Positions 26,122 to 34,434 of a stretch of 64,000 nt of DNA are shown piece by piece; positions within the stretch are counted from its first letter, which is position 1, and the number at the start of each line of letters is the position of its first letter. The DNA is from Alkalicoccobacillus gibsonii. GTDB lineage: Bacteria; Bacillota; Bacilli; Bacillales; Bacillaceae_D. The notes beneath the pieces are model-generated. The model did not search any database and was not told the origin of the DNA. It saw only the letters and a list, made by a program, of their open reading frames with translations. A program made the translations under genes and the position numbers. The DNA is taken from contig NZ_JAEUZA010000004.1 in NCBI RefSeq assembly GCF_016798245.1, positions 62,001 to 126,000 of the forward strand. Reading direction: 5' to 3'.

Positions 26122-27300
26122 TTAGGATTTACGGAGCTTTTTCTCATTTCGTATAGAAAACAAAGCTTTTTCAACCGTTTGTTGATTCCTTGCTGTGATA
26201 ATCGGTTTTCGAGGGATTGTAGGAAACATAGACTGATCGTCATGCCATCTCGTAGGTAGGGTGACATCAGATTCGCTTTTCCATCGATCAATCCAATCAG
26301 TAGGGATAGGCTGATCTAATATATGCGTTTGTTCTGTCATTTCTAACCAGATGGAACCCCATGCACGTGGTACTACACGCCAATGATCATAACCGCCTCC
26401 ACCTACTGCAACCCACCGACCCGCACAATACTCATGAGCTAATTCATGAGCAAGTTTAGGGATAAAATGAAAGCTTTTAAGGGAAGTATGTAAATGGGTG
26501 AGGGGATCAAGATAATGTGAATCTGCACCGTTTACTGTCAGAATTAAATCTGGTTTAAAAAATTCAACGGCTTCACGAAAAGCTGTTTCGTAGCTAGCGA
26601 TAAATGAGTCATCTTCTGTAAAGGCTTCCAATGGAATATTCAGCTTAAAGCCATATCCAGATCCAGCCCCTCTCTCAGTAATGCTACCGGTACCTGGAAA
26701 AAGGTAACGACCCGTTTCATGGATACTTAAAGTGAACACATCAGGATCATCATAAAAGGACCATTGCACACCATCGCCGTGATGCGCATCCGTATCCACA
26801 TAGAGTACACGAGCTTGATAGGTTTGCTTTACGTATTCAATGGCAATCGCAGAATCATTATAGATACAAAAGCCCGACGCCTTCCCACGGAATCCGTGAT
26901 GTAAGCCACCACCTAAGTGTAAGGCATGAGTATATTCTCCATTCATCACTGCATCAACGGCTGCTAATGTACCACCTACTAAGTAGGAGGCTGCATCATG
27001 CATCCCTTCAAAAAGCGGAGTATCATCTGTTCCGAGTCCATAATTTCGCGCCTTATCTGCACTTAGCTGATTGGCCCCTGCAAGCTTAACCGCTTCAATA
27101 TAAGCGGAATCATGGACCAATGCTAGTTCCTGTTCCGTTGCTTTTCTTGCCTTGATAACACTTGAATGATCTAAAGAGCTACAAGTTTCCAATAGGTCCT
27201 TTGTTAACGTAAGCCTTCGAGGGTTGAAGGGATGCTTATCGTGAAAGTGATAAGCATGCTCCTCATGGGAATAGACATAGCAAGCATCAGCTTTCTTCAT
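26122..27300 (-). CDS. acuC: AcuC, class I/II HDAC-type protein deacetylase
   Basis: Zinc deacetylase that reactivates acetyl-CoA synthetase by removing an acetyl group from its active-site lysine. The 392-residue protein has the HDAC motifs: the HLGGGLHHGFRGKASGFCIYND catalytic His pair, VDTDAHHGDGVQ with zinc ligands, and GGGGYDHWRVVPR near residue 300. ATG at 27300 (TGGAGA upstream) gives MKKADACYVYS as in Bacillus AcuC. It overlaps acuB by 14 bases, so acuA-acuB-acuC form one operon read away from acsA. Confidence 0.95.
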   Translation of the reverse strand: MKKADACYVYSHEEHAYHFHDKHPFNPRRLTLTKDLLETCSSLDHSSVIKARKATEQELALVHDSAYIEAVKLAGANQLSADKARNYGLGTDDTPLFEGMHDAASYLVGGTLAAVDAVMNGEYTHALHLGGGLHHGFRGKASGFCIYNDSAIAIEYVKQTYQARVLYVDTDAHHGDGVQWSFYDDPDVFTLSIHETGRYLFPGTGSITERGAGSGYGFKLNIPLEAFTEDDSFIASYETAFREAVEFFKPDLILTVNGADSHYLDPLTHLHTSLKSFHFIPKLAHELAHEYCAGRWVAVGGGGYDHWRVVPRAWGSIWLEMTEQTHILDQPIPTDWIDRWKSESDVTLPTRWHDDQSMFPTIPRKPIITARNQQTVEKALFSIRNEKKLRKS

Positions 27301-27940
27301 ACAAATCTCCATTGAGTTGTGGACCGCGTACAGTGAAACCGGCTTTTTCGATTGCTGATATCACTTGTCTGGCATCGATTGTCTGAGCACGGAATAAAAG
27401 CGTTTTTGTTTCTTCTTTTTCAGATGGATAAACCATGACACTGTGGATGTTAATATCTAGCTCTTTAAAAATATGAGCTAGATCTGCTAATTGACCCGGA
27501 CTATTATTCACTTCCACATCAATCTGTGTACTTGGTTGATCCGCCCCCATAAATTCAACTAGCGTATGAAGCAGCTCCGTTTCTGTTACCATTCCAATAA
27601 GTCGATCATCTTCAGTAATAGGAAGGCAACCAATATGGTATAAATAGAATACAGAAGCTACCTCTTGGATTAAATCCTCTGGCTCAGCCGTAATGATATG
27701 TGTAGACATGAGGGAAGACACCGGTTTAAGTAAATCCTGGTCATCCGAATGTTGTGCAAAAATAGAAGGTCTAGCATCACGAATATCTCGATCTGACACA
27801 ATTCCTTGGATATGCCCTTGATCATTAACAATTGGAATATGTCTGATTCGATTCTTTTCAAGTAAATGAAGCGCTTCCTTAATCGTGTTCGTTTCAAATA
27901 AAGTCACAACATCACGCTTCATAATATCTTTTACTTTCAT
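27287..27940 (-). CDS. acuB: AcuB, CBS-pair plus ACT domain protein
   Basis: A 217-residue protein with two CBS domains (about 1-60 and 70-130) and a C-terminal ACT domain (about 140-210, IDVEVNNSPGQLADLAHIF). CBS pairs bind adenine nucleotides and ACT domains bind small ligands, so it is probably a sensor tied to acetate/acetoin metabolism; its exact role in the acu operon is not established. AAAGGAG precedes the ATG. It lies 28 bases after acuA and overlaps acuC. Confidence 0.93.
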   Translation of the reverse strand: MKVKDIMKRDVVTLFETNTIKEALHLLEKNRIRHIPIVNDQGHIQGIVSDRDIRDARPSIFAQHSDDQDLLKPVSSLMSTHIITAEPEDLIQEVASVFYLYHIGCLPITEDDRLIGMVTETELLHTLVEFMGADQPSTQIDVEVNNSPGQLADLAHIFKELDINIHSVMVYPSEKEETKTLLFRAQTIDARQVISAIEKAGFTVRGPQLNGDLYEES

Positions 27941-27968
27941 GTGAACAAGACTCCTTTACCAAAGTTAA

Positions 27969-28601
27969 TTAATACATAAATCGATTATGGAAGCGTAGTT
28001 GATCAAACTGTTGAACCGATTCTTGTCCTACATTTGAACCAATTCGGGCCATTAGACAATTGGCAGGATGTGAACTGATTTCAGGATCATCTGTAGCAAA
28101 CCAGACGAGGTCGCCTGCACCCATCATTTTCTCCATCACTTTTCGATACTCCCATACATCTAACCCGCTACCCTTTAGGTCCCAGTGCCAGTAGTACTCC
28201 GTTGTAATAATAATATAGTTCTCCATCTCTGAATCAAGCATAGAGAGAGACACAAGATTTTTGCCTGCTGCAGCCCCACGATAAGCAGGAGCGATTTCAA
28301 TGGCTCCAAGTTCTAATAGATTCTCCATATTACCTTCTGACCAGCGCTCCATTGGATCTGGATAAAGGAATGTGACATATCCAACAACCATATCATCGTC
28401 AACTACCACATTAATTCTGCCCTCAGCTAATTCAGCAATTTCAAGTAAGGCTTCTTTTTGCTTCTTAGCAGGTCGAAACGAGTTAAGGTCTTCGTGAAAT
28501 CTATAAGATGCAAGAGTTTCCTTAGAAATCGGACCTTCAATTAACAACTTCTTATCTTTAAACGGAATCAGTCTAGAATGGTATGTCTTTATATGATTCA
28601 T
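27969..28601 (-). CDS. acuA: AcuA, GNAT-type protein acetyltransferase
   Basis: Acetylates AcsA on its catalytic lysine and shuts it off. The 210-residue protein has the GNAT acetyl-CoA loop (IEIAPAYRGAAAGKNLVSLS, near residue 110) preceded by the VVVDDDMVVGYVTF strand. It heads the acuABC operon, divergent from acsA. AAGGTGAGTG lies upstream of its ATG, and a TATAAT box with a poor -35 occurs ~30 bases farther on. Confidence 0.93.
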   Translation of the reverse strand: MNHIKTYHSRLIPFKDKKLLIEGPISKETLASYRFHEDLNSFRPAKKQKEALLEIAELAEGRINVVVDDDMVVGYVTFLYPDPMERWSEGNMENLLELGAIEIAPAYRGAAAGKNLVSLSMLDSEMENYIIITTEYYWHWDLKGSGLDVWEYRKVMEKMMGAGDLVWFATDDPEISSHPANCLMARIGSNVGQESVQQFDQLRFHNRFMY

Positions 28602-28703
28602 ATTTGTTCACTCACCTTTTTAAGGCTGATACGTTCATTATACACAATTCTAACATGCAACGAGGGGATGCACGAATATTATGAACAGTTTTTTTATGAT
28701 CAT

Positions 28704-28717
28704 TGTAAACCCTTACT
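28704..28717. promoter_or_regulatory. cre-like site between acuA and acsA
   Basis: TGTAAACCCTTACT matches the catabolite-responsive element at 12 of 14 positions; the central CG is CC. It overlaps the region just upstream of the acsA -35 box. A weak candidate beside the better one inside acsA. Confidence 0.35.
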
Positions 28718-28723
28718 TTCTAT

Positions 28724-28752
28724 TTGTGTATTTGAAAAACGTATATTATACT
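28724..28752 (+). promoter_or_regulatory. sigma-A promoter of acsA
   Basis: TTGTGT (28724-28729), 17-base spacer, TATACT (28747-28752), about 33 bases before the ATG. Consensus call. Confidence 0.65.
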
Positions 28753-28784
28753 AATGTTAATTCATTACAGAAAGGAAGAGATAT

Positions 28785-30500
28785 ATGAAATTGCAAGCGC
28801 TTCCACCTGAAAACGGGCATTTTAATCTAGCAAACTATGATAAAGAATATGAGTCATTTGATTGGAGTCAGGTTGAACAAGAGTTCTCTTGGCATACGTC
28901 TGGGAAGGTGAATTTAGCTTACGAGGCAATTGATCGATTTGCTGAAGGAGATAAGGCTGATAAAGATGCGTTGCTTTATAGTGACCAAAAACGAGATGAA
29001 TCGTATACATTTAAAGAAATGAAAGCTTATTCAAATAAAGCAGGAAATGTGTTAAAAGAAGCAGGGGTAAAGATAGGTGATCGGGTATTCATCTTTATGC
29101 CACGTTCTCCAGAATTGTACTTTGCTTTATTCGGAGCGATTAAGCTTGGTGCCATTGTGGGTCCATTGTTTGAAGCATTTATGGAAGGAGCAGTTAGAGA
29201 TCGTCTGGAAGATAGCGGGGCAAAAGTCTTGGTAACGACTCCAACTCTAATGGAGCGAGTTCCTTTTGAAGACTTACCAGATTTGAAAAAGGTATTGATT
29301 GTCGCTGATGAATACGAGGCATCTGGTAATTTTGTTCATTTTAATTCAAAGCTAGAACAGGCATCTGACCAGCTTTCAATTGAATGGGTTGACCGCGAAG
29401 ATGGATTAATTCTGCATTATACTTCAGGTTCAACAGGAAAACCAAAAGGTGTTCTACATGTACACAATGCGATGCTGCAGCACTATCAAACAGCTAAATG
29501 GGTATTAGACTTAAAAGATGACGACATCTATTGGTGCACAGCGGATCCAGGTTGGGTAACAGGTACATCGTATGGAATCTTTGCGCCATGGCTTGCTGGA
29601 GTGACAAACGTGATTCGAGGCGGACGGTTCAGCCCAACCGATTGGTATGAAACGCTTGAAAAGAATAAAGTAACGGTTTGGTACAGTGCACCGACCGCGT
29701 TTAGAATGTTGATGAGTGCAGGAGATGAAGTAGTTAAGAAGTATGACCTGTCTAGTCTGCGTCATGTATTAAGTGTAGGAGAACCGCTTAACCCTGAAGT
29801 CATTCGTTGGGGTTCAAAAGTATTTAACAAACGGATCCATGATACGTGGTGGATGACTGAAACAGGGGCTCAGCTTATCTGTAACTACCCATCTGTTGAA
29901 ATTCGTCCAGGCTCAATGGGCAAACCAATCCCAGGAGTCCAAGCGGCAATCATTGATGATCGTGGAAACGAGCTTCCACCAAATCGTATGGGCAATCTTG
30001 CTATTCGTAAAGGCTGGCCGTCGATGATGAGAGAAATTTGGAACAACCCGCAAAAGTATAAGAGCTACTTTGAGCTTGAAGGCTGGTATATTTCTGGAGA
30101 TTCCGCTTATCAGGATGAGGACGGGTACTTCTGGTTCCAGGGTCGAATTGATGACGTCATTATGACTTCAGGCGAGCGAGTGGGACCATTTGAAGTAGAG
30201 AGCAAACTGATTGAGCACCCAGCCATTGCTGAAGCAGGAGTGATTGGTAAGCCAGATCCTGTTCGTGGTGAGATTATTAAAGCCTTTGTTTCTTTACGAG
30301 AGGGATACGAGATTTCTGATGAGCTAAAAGAAGAGATTCGAGTATTTGTGAAAGAGGGCTTGTCCGCTCATGCAGCTCCCCGTGAGATTGAGTTCCGCAA
30401 AGGACTTCCTAAAACAAGAAGTGGTAAAATAATGCGTCGTGTGTTAAAAGCTTGGGAGCTTGATTTACCAACGGGAGACTTATCAACAATGGAAGACTAA
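28785..30500 (+). CDS. acsA: acetyl-CoA synthetase (AMP-forming)
   Basis: Activates acetate to acetyl-CoA via acetyl-AMP. The 571-residue protein shows the ANL-family motifs: HYTSGSTGKPKGVLH (P-loop), TWWMTETGAQL, GWYISGDSAY and RIDDVIMTSGERVGPFEVES, and ends with PKTRSGKIMRR, in which K548 is the lysine controlled by AcuA and AcuC. The ATG follows AAAGGAAG. It is divergent from acuABC, and a cre site lies within its first codons. Terminator at 30515. Confidence 0.97.
   Translation: MKLQALPPENGHFNLANYDKEYESFDWSQVEQEFSWHTSGKVNLAYEAIDRFAEGDKADKDALLYSDQKRDESYTFKEMKAYSNKAGNVLKEAGVKIGDRVFIFMPRSPELYFALFGAIKLGAIVGPLFEAFMEGAVRDRLEDSGAKVLVTTPTLMERVPFEDLPDLKKVLIVADEYEASGNFVHFNSKLEQASDQLSIEWVDREDGLILHYTSGSTGKPKGVLHVHNAMLQHYQTAKWVLDLKDDDIYWCTADPGWVTGTSYGIFAPWLAGVTNVIRGGRFSPTDWYETLEKNKVTVWYSAPTAFRMLMSAGDEVVKKYDLSSLRHVLSVGEPLNPEVIRWGSKVFNKRIHDTWWMTETGAQLICNYPSVEIRPGSMGKPIPGVQAAIIDDRGNELPPNRMGNLAIRKGWPSMMREIWNNPQKYKSYFELEGWYISGDSAYQDEDGYFWFQGRIDDVIMTSGERVGPFEVESKLIEHPAIAEAGVIGKPDPVRGEIIKAFVSLREGYEISDELKEEIRVFVKEGLSAHAAPREIEFRKGLPKTRSGKIMRRVLKAWELDLPTGDLSTMED
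28792..28805 (+). promoter_or_regulatory. cre site inside the first codons of acsA
   Basis: TGCAAGCGCTTCCA, with the perfect AAGCGCTT core, spans codons 3-7 (L-Q-A-L-P). In B. subtilis the acsA cre lies at the same place in the coding sequence (L-K-A-L-P codons). CcpA bound here would block transcription at about +33. Confidence 0.7.
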
Positions 30501-30514
30501 ATACAAACAGCTAG

Positions 30515-30554
30515 AAGCCGAATGACTCACTAATAGAGTCATTCGGCTTTTTAC
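30515..30554 (+). terminator. terminator of acsA
   Basis: Perfect 14-base arms (AAGCCGAATGACTC and complement) around a 7-base loop, followed by TTTTT. Confidence 0.92.
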
Positions 30555-30615
30555 GTCTTGATTGTTTGAAGACGAAGCGCTTGAAAGATGTTATTTATTT
30601 AGTTTTAAAAAAAGC

Positions 30616-30644
30616 TTGCGATTTAAAAAGTTAAATCGTATAAT
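30616..30644 (+). promoter_or_regulatory. sigma-A promoter of the ArsR-type regulator/MFS operon
   Basis: TTGCGA (30616-30621), 17-base spacer, TATAAT (30639-30644). The spacer is almost wholly occupied by the first operator, so a bound repressor would exclude RNA polymerase. Confidence 0.78.
30620..30637. promoter_or_regulatory. operator 1, inside the promoter spacer
   Basis: Arms GATTTAA and TTAAATC, perfect, around four bases. Likely bound by the regulator encoded just downstream (inference from position and repetition). Confidence 0.65.
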
Positions 30645-30658
30645 GAATCTAAATTGAT

Positions 30659-30676
30659 GATTTGAATTTTTAAATC
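30659..30676. promoter_or_regulatory. operator 2, downstream of the promoter
   Basis: Same 18-base inverted repeat with one mismatch (GATTTGA and TTAAATC). Its centre is 39 bases from that of operator 1, close to four helical turns, so two dimers could bind one face of the DNA. Confidence 0.6.
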
Positions 30677-30709
30677 GATTCATATAAACAAATCAAAGAG
30701 GTGAATATA

Positions 30710-31195
30710 ATGGATGAACAAGAATTTATGAAAGTCACACTAAAGCAGCAAAAGGTCATTTCCGACCCTCTTCGCTCTCGAATTATTGCGCTACTTCATG
30801 AAAGGCCAATGACACCAAAGCAAACCTCTGTGGAACTCGGAAAAAATGCTGGAACGATTTATTATCATATTCAACAGCTTTATAAACACGGAATTTTAGA
30901 GATTGATCATACTGAGACGAATAAAGGTGTGGTTGAAAAGTATTACCGATCAAAAGCAACTGTTTTTAAAGGACCAAAGCAGGCAACGGATGATGACCTT
31001 GTAGAGGGGAGTCACGCTCATGTTTTACTATCAGATGAGCTAGTGACGGAACTAAATAAGGACATAAGAGAGCTTTACTTAAGGTACGGGAAAAAATCCT
31101 TTGAAGAAAGTAAGAATGAAGCAATGAAACAAAAGCCTTATATGATTGAGTTTAACATGAGGAAATTTGAGCACGAAGGAGGAGAAGAAGAATGA
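30710..31195 (+). CDS. ArsR-type winged-helix transcriptional regulator
   Basis: A 161-residue regulator with an ArsR/HTH_20 winged helix at residues ~10-80 (ISDPLRSRIIALL, MTPKQTSVELGKNAGTIYYHIQQL, then the wing GILEIDHTETNKGVVEKYYR). There are no cysteine metal-binding motifs, so it is not a classical metal sensor. ATG at 30710 with AGAGGTG upstream is preferred to GTG at 30701. Two copies of an 18-base inverted repeat in and next to its promoter suggest autorepression. It overlaps the MFS gene by four bases, so the transporter is the likely target. Confidence 0.85.
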   Translation: MDEQEFMKVTLKQQKVISDPLRSRIIALLHERPMTPKQTSVELGKNAGTIYYHIQQLYKHGILEIDHTETNKGVVEKYYRSKATVFKGPKQATDDDLVEGSHAHVLLSDELVTELNKDIRELYLRYGKKSFEESKNEAMKQKPYMIEFNMRKFEHEGGEEE

Positions 31196-32445
31196 AATCT
31201 TTTGTGAGAGAACGCAACTTTCTGATCTTTTTAACGGGCTTATTAATTAATGGTGTAGGGGGAGGGGTCTATGCGGTTTCAGGAATGCTTTTAGTGCTTC
31301 ATTTAACGGAGAATGTATTATTTTCAGGTCTTGCATATTTTTCAATCACACTTGCAAGCGCGCTTGCGTTTCTCGTTGCGCCCTTTGCCAATTATGTGAC
31401 GTATAAGAAAGGATTAATCGTGAGTGGATTATTAAAGTCAGCCTTACTTTTCACCATTCCATTGCTTTACCTAACTGTTGGGTTAAATGTATTTTATGTT
31501 CTCGTTTTATTATTTGTCGTAGCCCTCATTTCACAATTCACCTATCCGATTGAATCGACGATTACTCCAATCATTGTCGGACAGGAGCATATCATTAAAG
31601 CAAATTCCTTCTTACATACAATCCGTGAGGGTATGGGAATTGCGTTTCTAGCTGGAGCTGGTATTCTTGTAGTCTTTGTTGGGCCGGTTCATGCGATTTT
31701 CATTACAGCTATTTGTCACCTATTAACTGCTATAACTTATCTGTTTTTTAATTTTCAACAACCTTCACTTCCTGAGAGTAAAGATTCATTTCCTCAATTA
31801 CTTTCTTCGTATACAACAGATTTAAAAGCTGGAATTCAATATATACAACATTCACTTATCCCAAAAATGATCGTTTCCATTGTATTTGTTAACTTGGCGA
31901 TGGGGATCATGATTCCTAATCTACCTGCGTTTGCTTTAATAAAAGGAAACGAAAATGAAGCTATTTATGGATTATACCTTGCTTCTTTGTCTTTTGGAAT
32001 GATGATCGGAGCAATTCTTACTCCAAGGATAAAGGAACTAGAATTTGGATGTTTAGTTATTAGTAGTTTTAGTGTAACTGGGATGATGTGGATAGGCGCT
32101 GCCATTTTCCCTGTTATTCCGTCTATAGTTCTCTTTTGTACGGGAGCTATTTCCATTGGGGTGATTAACATTCTAATATTTTCAGCTATTCAACAACAGG
32201 TGGAGACCTCCTTTATTGGACGCGTGATTACGGTGCTATCAAGTGCAGCGGCCATTGGAGCTCCTTTCGGAGGTTTAATAGGAGGGGTGATTGGATCTGC
32301 TTTTACACCCATTGTGCCGGTTTTCATTTGTGGTGTGGCCATGATTATCTTTAGTCTAAGCTGGTTATCAAGCTCAATCTTAAGAAAGCTTCCTAAGATT
32401 GAAGAGGCTCGTCTGTTTCCAAACAATGAACTAAAAAAAGCGTGA
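31192..32445 (+). CDS. MFS transporter, probable efflux pump
   Basis: A 417-residue protein with about twelve hydrophobic segments, of the MFS_3/enterobactin-exporter-like type common beside ArsR-type regulators. Its ATG overlaps the regulator's stop (ATGA), so the two are co-translated and co-regulated. The substrate is unknown; a drug or toxic metabolite is the usual case for such pairs. It is followed by a bidirectional terminator. There is no homologue at this place in B. subtilis. Confidence 0.85.
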   Translation: MKSFVRERNFLIFLTGLLINGVGGGVYAVSGMLLVLHLTENVLFSGLAYFSITLASALAFLVAPFANYVTYKKGLIVSGLLKSALLFTIPLLYLTVGLNVFYVLVLLFVVALISQFTYPIESTITPIIVGQEHIIKANSFLHTIREGMGIAFLAGAGILVVFVGPVHAIFITAICHLLTAITYLFFNFQQPSLPESKDSFPQLLSSYTTDLKAGIQYIQHSLIPKMIVSIVFVNLAMGIMIPNLPAFALIKGNENEAIYGLYLASLSFGMMIGAILTPRIKELEFGCLVISSFSVTGMMWIGAAIFPVIPSIVLFCTGAISIGVINILIFSAIQQQVETSFIGRVITVLSSAAAIGAPFGGLIGGVIGSAFTPIVPVFICGVAMIIFSLSWLSSSILRKLPKIEEARLFPNNELKKA

Positions 32446-32450
32446 GAAAC

Positions 32451-32489
32451 AAAAAAGAGTTGGACAGTGATTAGTCTAACTCTTTTTTT
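32451..32489. terminator. bidirectional terminator MFS/AraC genes
   Basis: Arms AAAAAAGAGTTgGAC and GTCtAACTCTTTTTT (one G-U) around an 8-base loop, between convergent genes. Confidence 0.88.
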
Positions 32490-33333
32490 ATAGATCCGAT
32501 ACAGCCTTTCGATATTGCTCGGGAGTCATTCCTGTTAGTTGTTTAAAGACTCGTGAGAAGTGAGAGGGGTATTTAAAACCAGTCTGATACCCTAGATCCG
32601 TAATACTAATCGATTCATTGAGCATCATATGAACCTTCGCTTGGTTGATTCGTTTCTGATGAAGGTATTTGAAAATCGTCACTCCTGTAATTTCTTTAAA
32701 TATTTTTGAGAGGTAGTATTTGCTCAAGTGTAATTCTTCTTCGAGCTTTTCTAAATGAAAGTCCGTGTGATAGTTTGTTTCAATTAGAGAGATAACCTTT
32801 TGAACGTGACGTTCTTTATCCGTTTGTTGCAGTGTCCGTTGTGTGAATGGCTCTTGGTAATATGGAAAAAGAAAACTTAATAAATCCATGAATAACAGTT
32901 GAAAGCGAAATGAGGCTACCTCTGTATCCTTATCCTTACACGCCATCATTGAGGTAAGATAGTGCTCCACCTTTTTCTTCTCTTCACCACGAAAAGACAA
33001 GTGAAGAGAAGAGAGGGATGTAAATGGATCAACTAGCTTTTCCATATTCATCGGAGCGAGAAGACTCTTAAAATAAGTCTGATCAAAGTGAATAGTGGTT
33101 CGTACGTACGCATGGTCTTTAAAAAGCTTCGGACGATGTAATGTTAAGCCATTCATTAAAATTAAATCACCCGCAGACAAATGGAAGATACGATCTCCTA
33201 CTAAGTACGTACATTTTCCTTCATGAAAATAAAATAATTCAGCCTCCTGATGGGAATGAAACGCCACTTTATAGGAGTGATTCTGTAAATAATTCATGGA
33301 AAGGTGGGGGATGTGATACGAGTTCGTATTCAT
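32488..33333 (-). CDS. AraC-family transcriptional regulator with cupin sensor
   Basis: A 281-residue regulator: an N-terminal cupin (about 15-90, HSHQEAELFYFHEGKCTYLVGDR, LSAGDLILMNGLTLHRP) that probably binds a sugar, and a C-terminal double HTH (about 180-280, LEKLEEELHLSKYYLSKIFKEITG and SITDLGYQTGFKYPSHFSRVFKQLTGMTPEQYR). It starts five bases after the upstream oxidoreductase gene, with the ribosome binding site (GGAAT) formed by that gene's last codons, so it is probably translated as part of the same operon. Confidence 0.9.
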   Translation of the reverse strand: MNTNSYHIPHLSMNYLQNHSYKVAFHSHQEAELFYFHEGKCTYLVGDRIFHLSAGDLILMNGLTLHRPKLFKDHAYVRTTIHFDQTYFKSLLAPMNMEKLVDPFTSLSSLHLSFRGEEKKKVEHYLTSMMACKDKDTEVASFRFQLLFMDLLSFLFPYYQEPFTQRTLQQTDKERHVQKVISLIETNYHTDFHLEKLEEELHLSKYYLSKIFKEITGVTIFKYLHQKRINQAKVHMMLNESISITDLGYQTGFKYPSHFSRVFKQLTGMTPEQYRKAVSDL

Positions 33334-33338
33334 CCAGA

Positions 33339-34421
33339 CTATTCCGAAGGGTGAATGATTTCAGCTTGTTCCTGAGCAAGCAAACACAATTCTGCTGCTT
33401 TAAAAGCATGGGCTTGAGTCATGGCGTTTTCTGTCCGGTGAATACAATCAAGGATCAATTCACCGAAAAACGGGAAGCCAACTTCTCCGGAAACGTGTAA
33501 ATGCTGCTCACCATCATCATTTACTAGATAGACATGATCGCCTCTTGTATCCTTTGCAACATCAATATACTTGCGAATTTCAATCGTTCCTTTTGTCCCA
33601 GTTAAGAACAAACGCCCGTCTCCCCAAACGCCTAAACCATCTGGTGTATGCCAATCCACACGGAAGAAATGAGTTGCACCATTTTCTCCTACTAATGTTG
33701 CATCTCCATAATCCTCAAGCTCAGGGTACTGTTTTGACGTGTAGTTTCCTACCTTGCTGTGTAAAATGGTAGCGTCTGAGTTACCAGTATAGTAAAGAAA
33801 TTGTTCAATTTGATGACTACCGATATCACATAAGATGCCGCCATATTTGTCTCGTTTAAAGAACCAGTCAGGGCGGCTAGGTGCATTTAATCGGTGAGGT
33901 CCAAAGCCTGTGACTTGAATGACGTCTCCAATTGCACCTTCCTCGACGAGCTGCCCAGCATACACTGCAGATTCTACGTGAAGACGCTCGCTATAATAAA
34001 CCATATACTTTTGTTTTGTATCTTGGACAACCTTTTTGGTTTCTTCAAGCTGTCCAAGCGAAGTAAATGGGGTCTTGTCGGTAAAATAATCCTTTCCATG
34101 TTTCATGACCCGATTGCCAAGTGAGCTTCGTTCACTAGGAATCGCAGCAGCAGCCACTAATTGAATAGTCGGATCCTCTAAAATATCAGCCTCAGAAGTG
34201 ACGCATTCAACCGATGGGAACTTTGATTTAAGCGCTTTCATTTTTTCGGGATCTGGATCGTATACCTTCGTTAAGGTTGCTCCTGCATCAACTAGCCCTT
34301 GACACATCCCGTAAATATGACCATGATCTAAGGCGATTGCAGCAAAATGAAACGTATCTTCCTCAACTACTCGTTTTGGTTTACCCTTGGGTGCGTAATT
34401 CATTCCATCGTTACGGTTCAT
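33339..34421 (-). CDS. Gfo/Idh/MocA family oxidoreductase
   Basis: A 360-residue NAD(P)-dependent dehydrogenase-like protein. The N-terminal Rossmann region is atypical (FHFAAIALDHGHIYGMCQGLVDAG instead of a clear GxGxxG), followed by TDKTPFTSLGQL (the family's EKP site is replaced by DKTP) and a C-terminal domain with ICDIGSHQIEQFLYY. ATG at 34421 behind AAGGAGGAG is chosen. It sits 13 bases after the second oxidoreductase gene. The substrate is unknown; inositol-like polyols or sugars are usual for the family. Confidence 0.88.
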   Translation of the reverse strand: MNRNDGMNYAPKGKPKRVVEEDTFHFAAIALDHGHIYGMCQGLVDAGATLTKVYDPDPEKMKALKSKFPSVECVTSEADILEDPTIQLVAAAAIPSERSSLGNRVMKHGKDYFTDKTPFTSLGQLEETKKVVQDTKQKYMVYYSERLHVESAVYAGQLVEEGAIGDVIQVTGFGPHRLNAPSRPDWFFKRDKYGGILCDIGSHQIEQFLYYTGNSDATILHSKVGNYTSKQYPELEDYGDATLVGENGATHFFRVDWHTPDGLGVWGDGRLFLTGTKGTIEIRKYIDVAKDTRGDHVYLVNDDGEQHLHVSGEVGFPFFGELILDCIHRTENAMTQAHAFKAAELCLLAQEQAEIIHPSE

Positions 34422-34434
34422 AAGCTCCTCCTTT

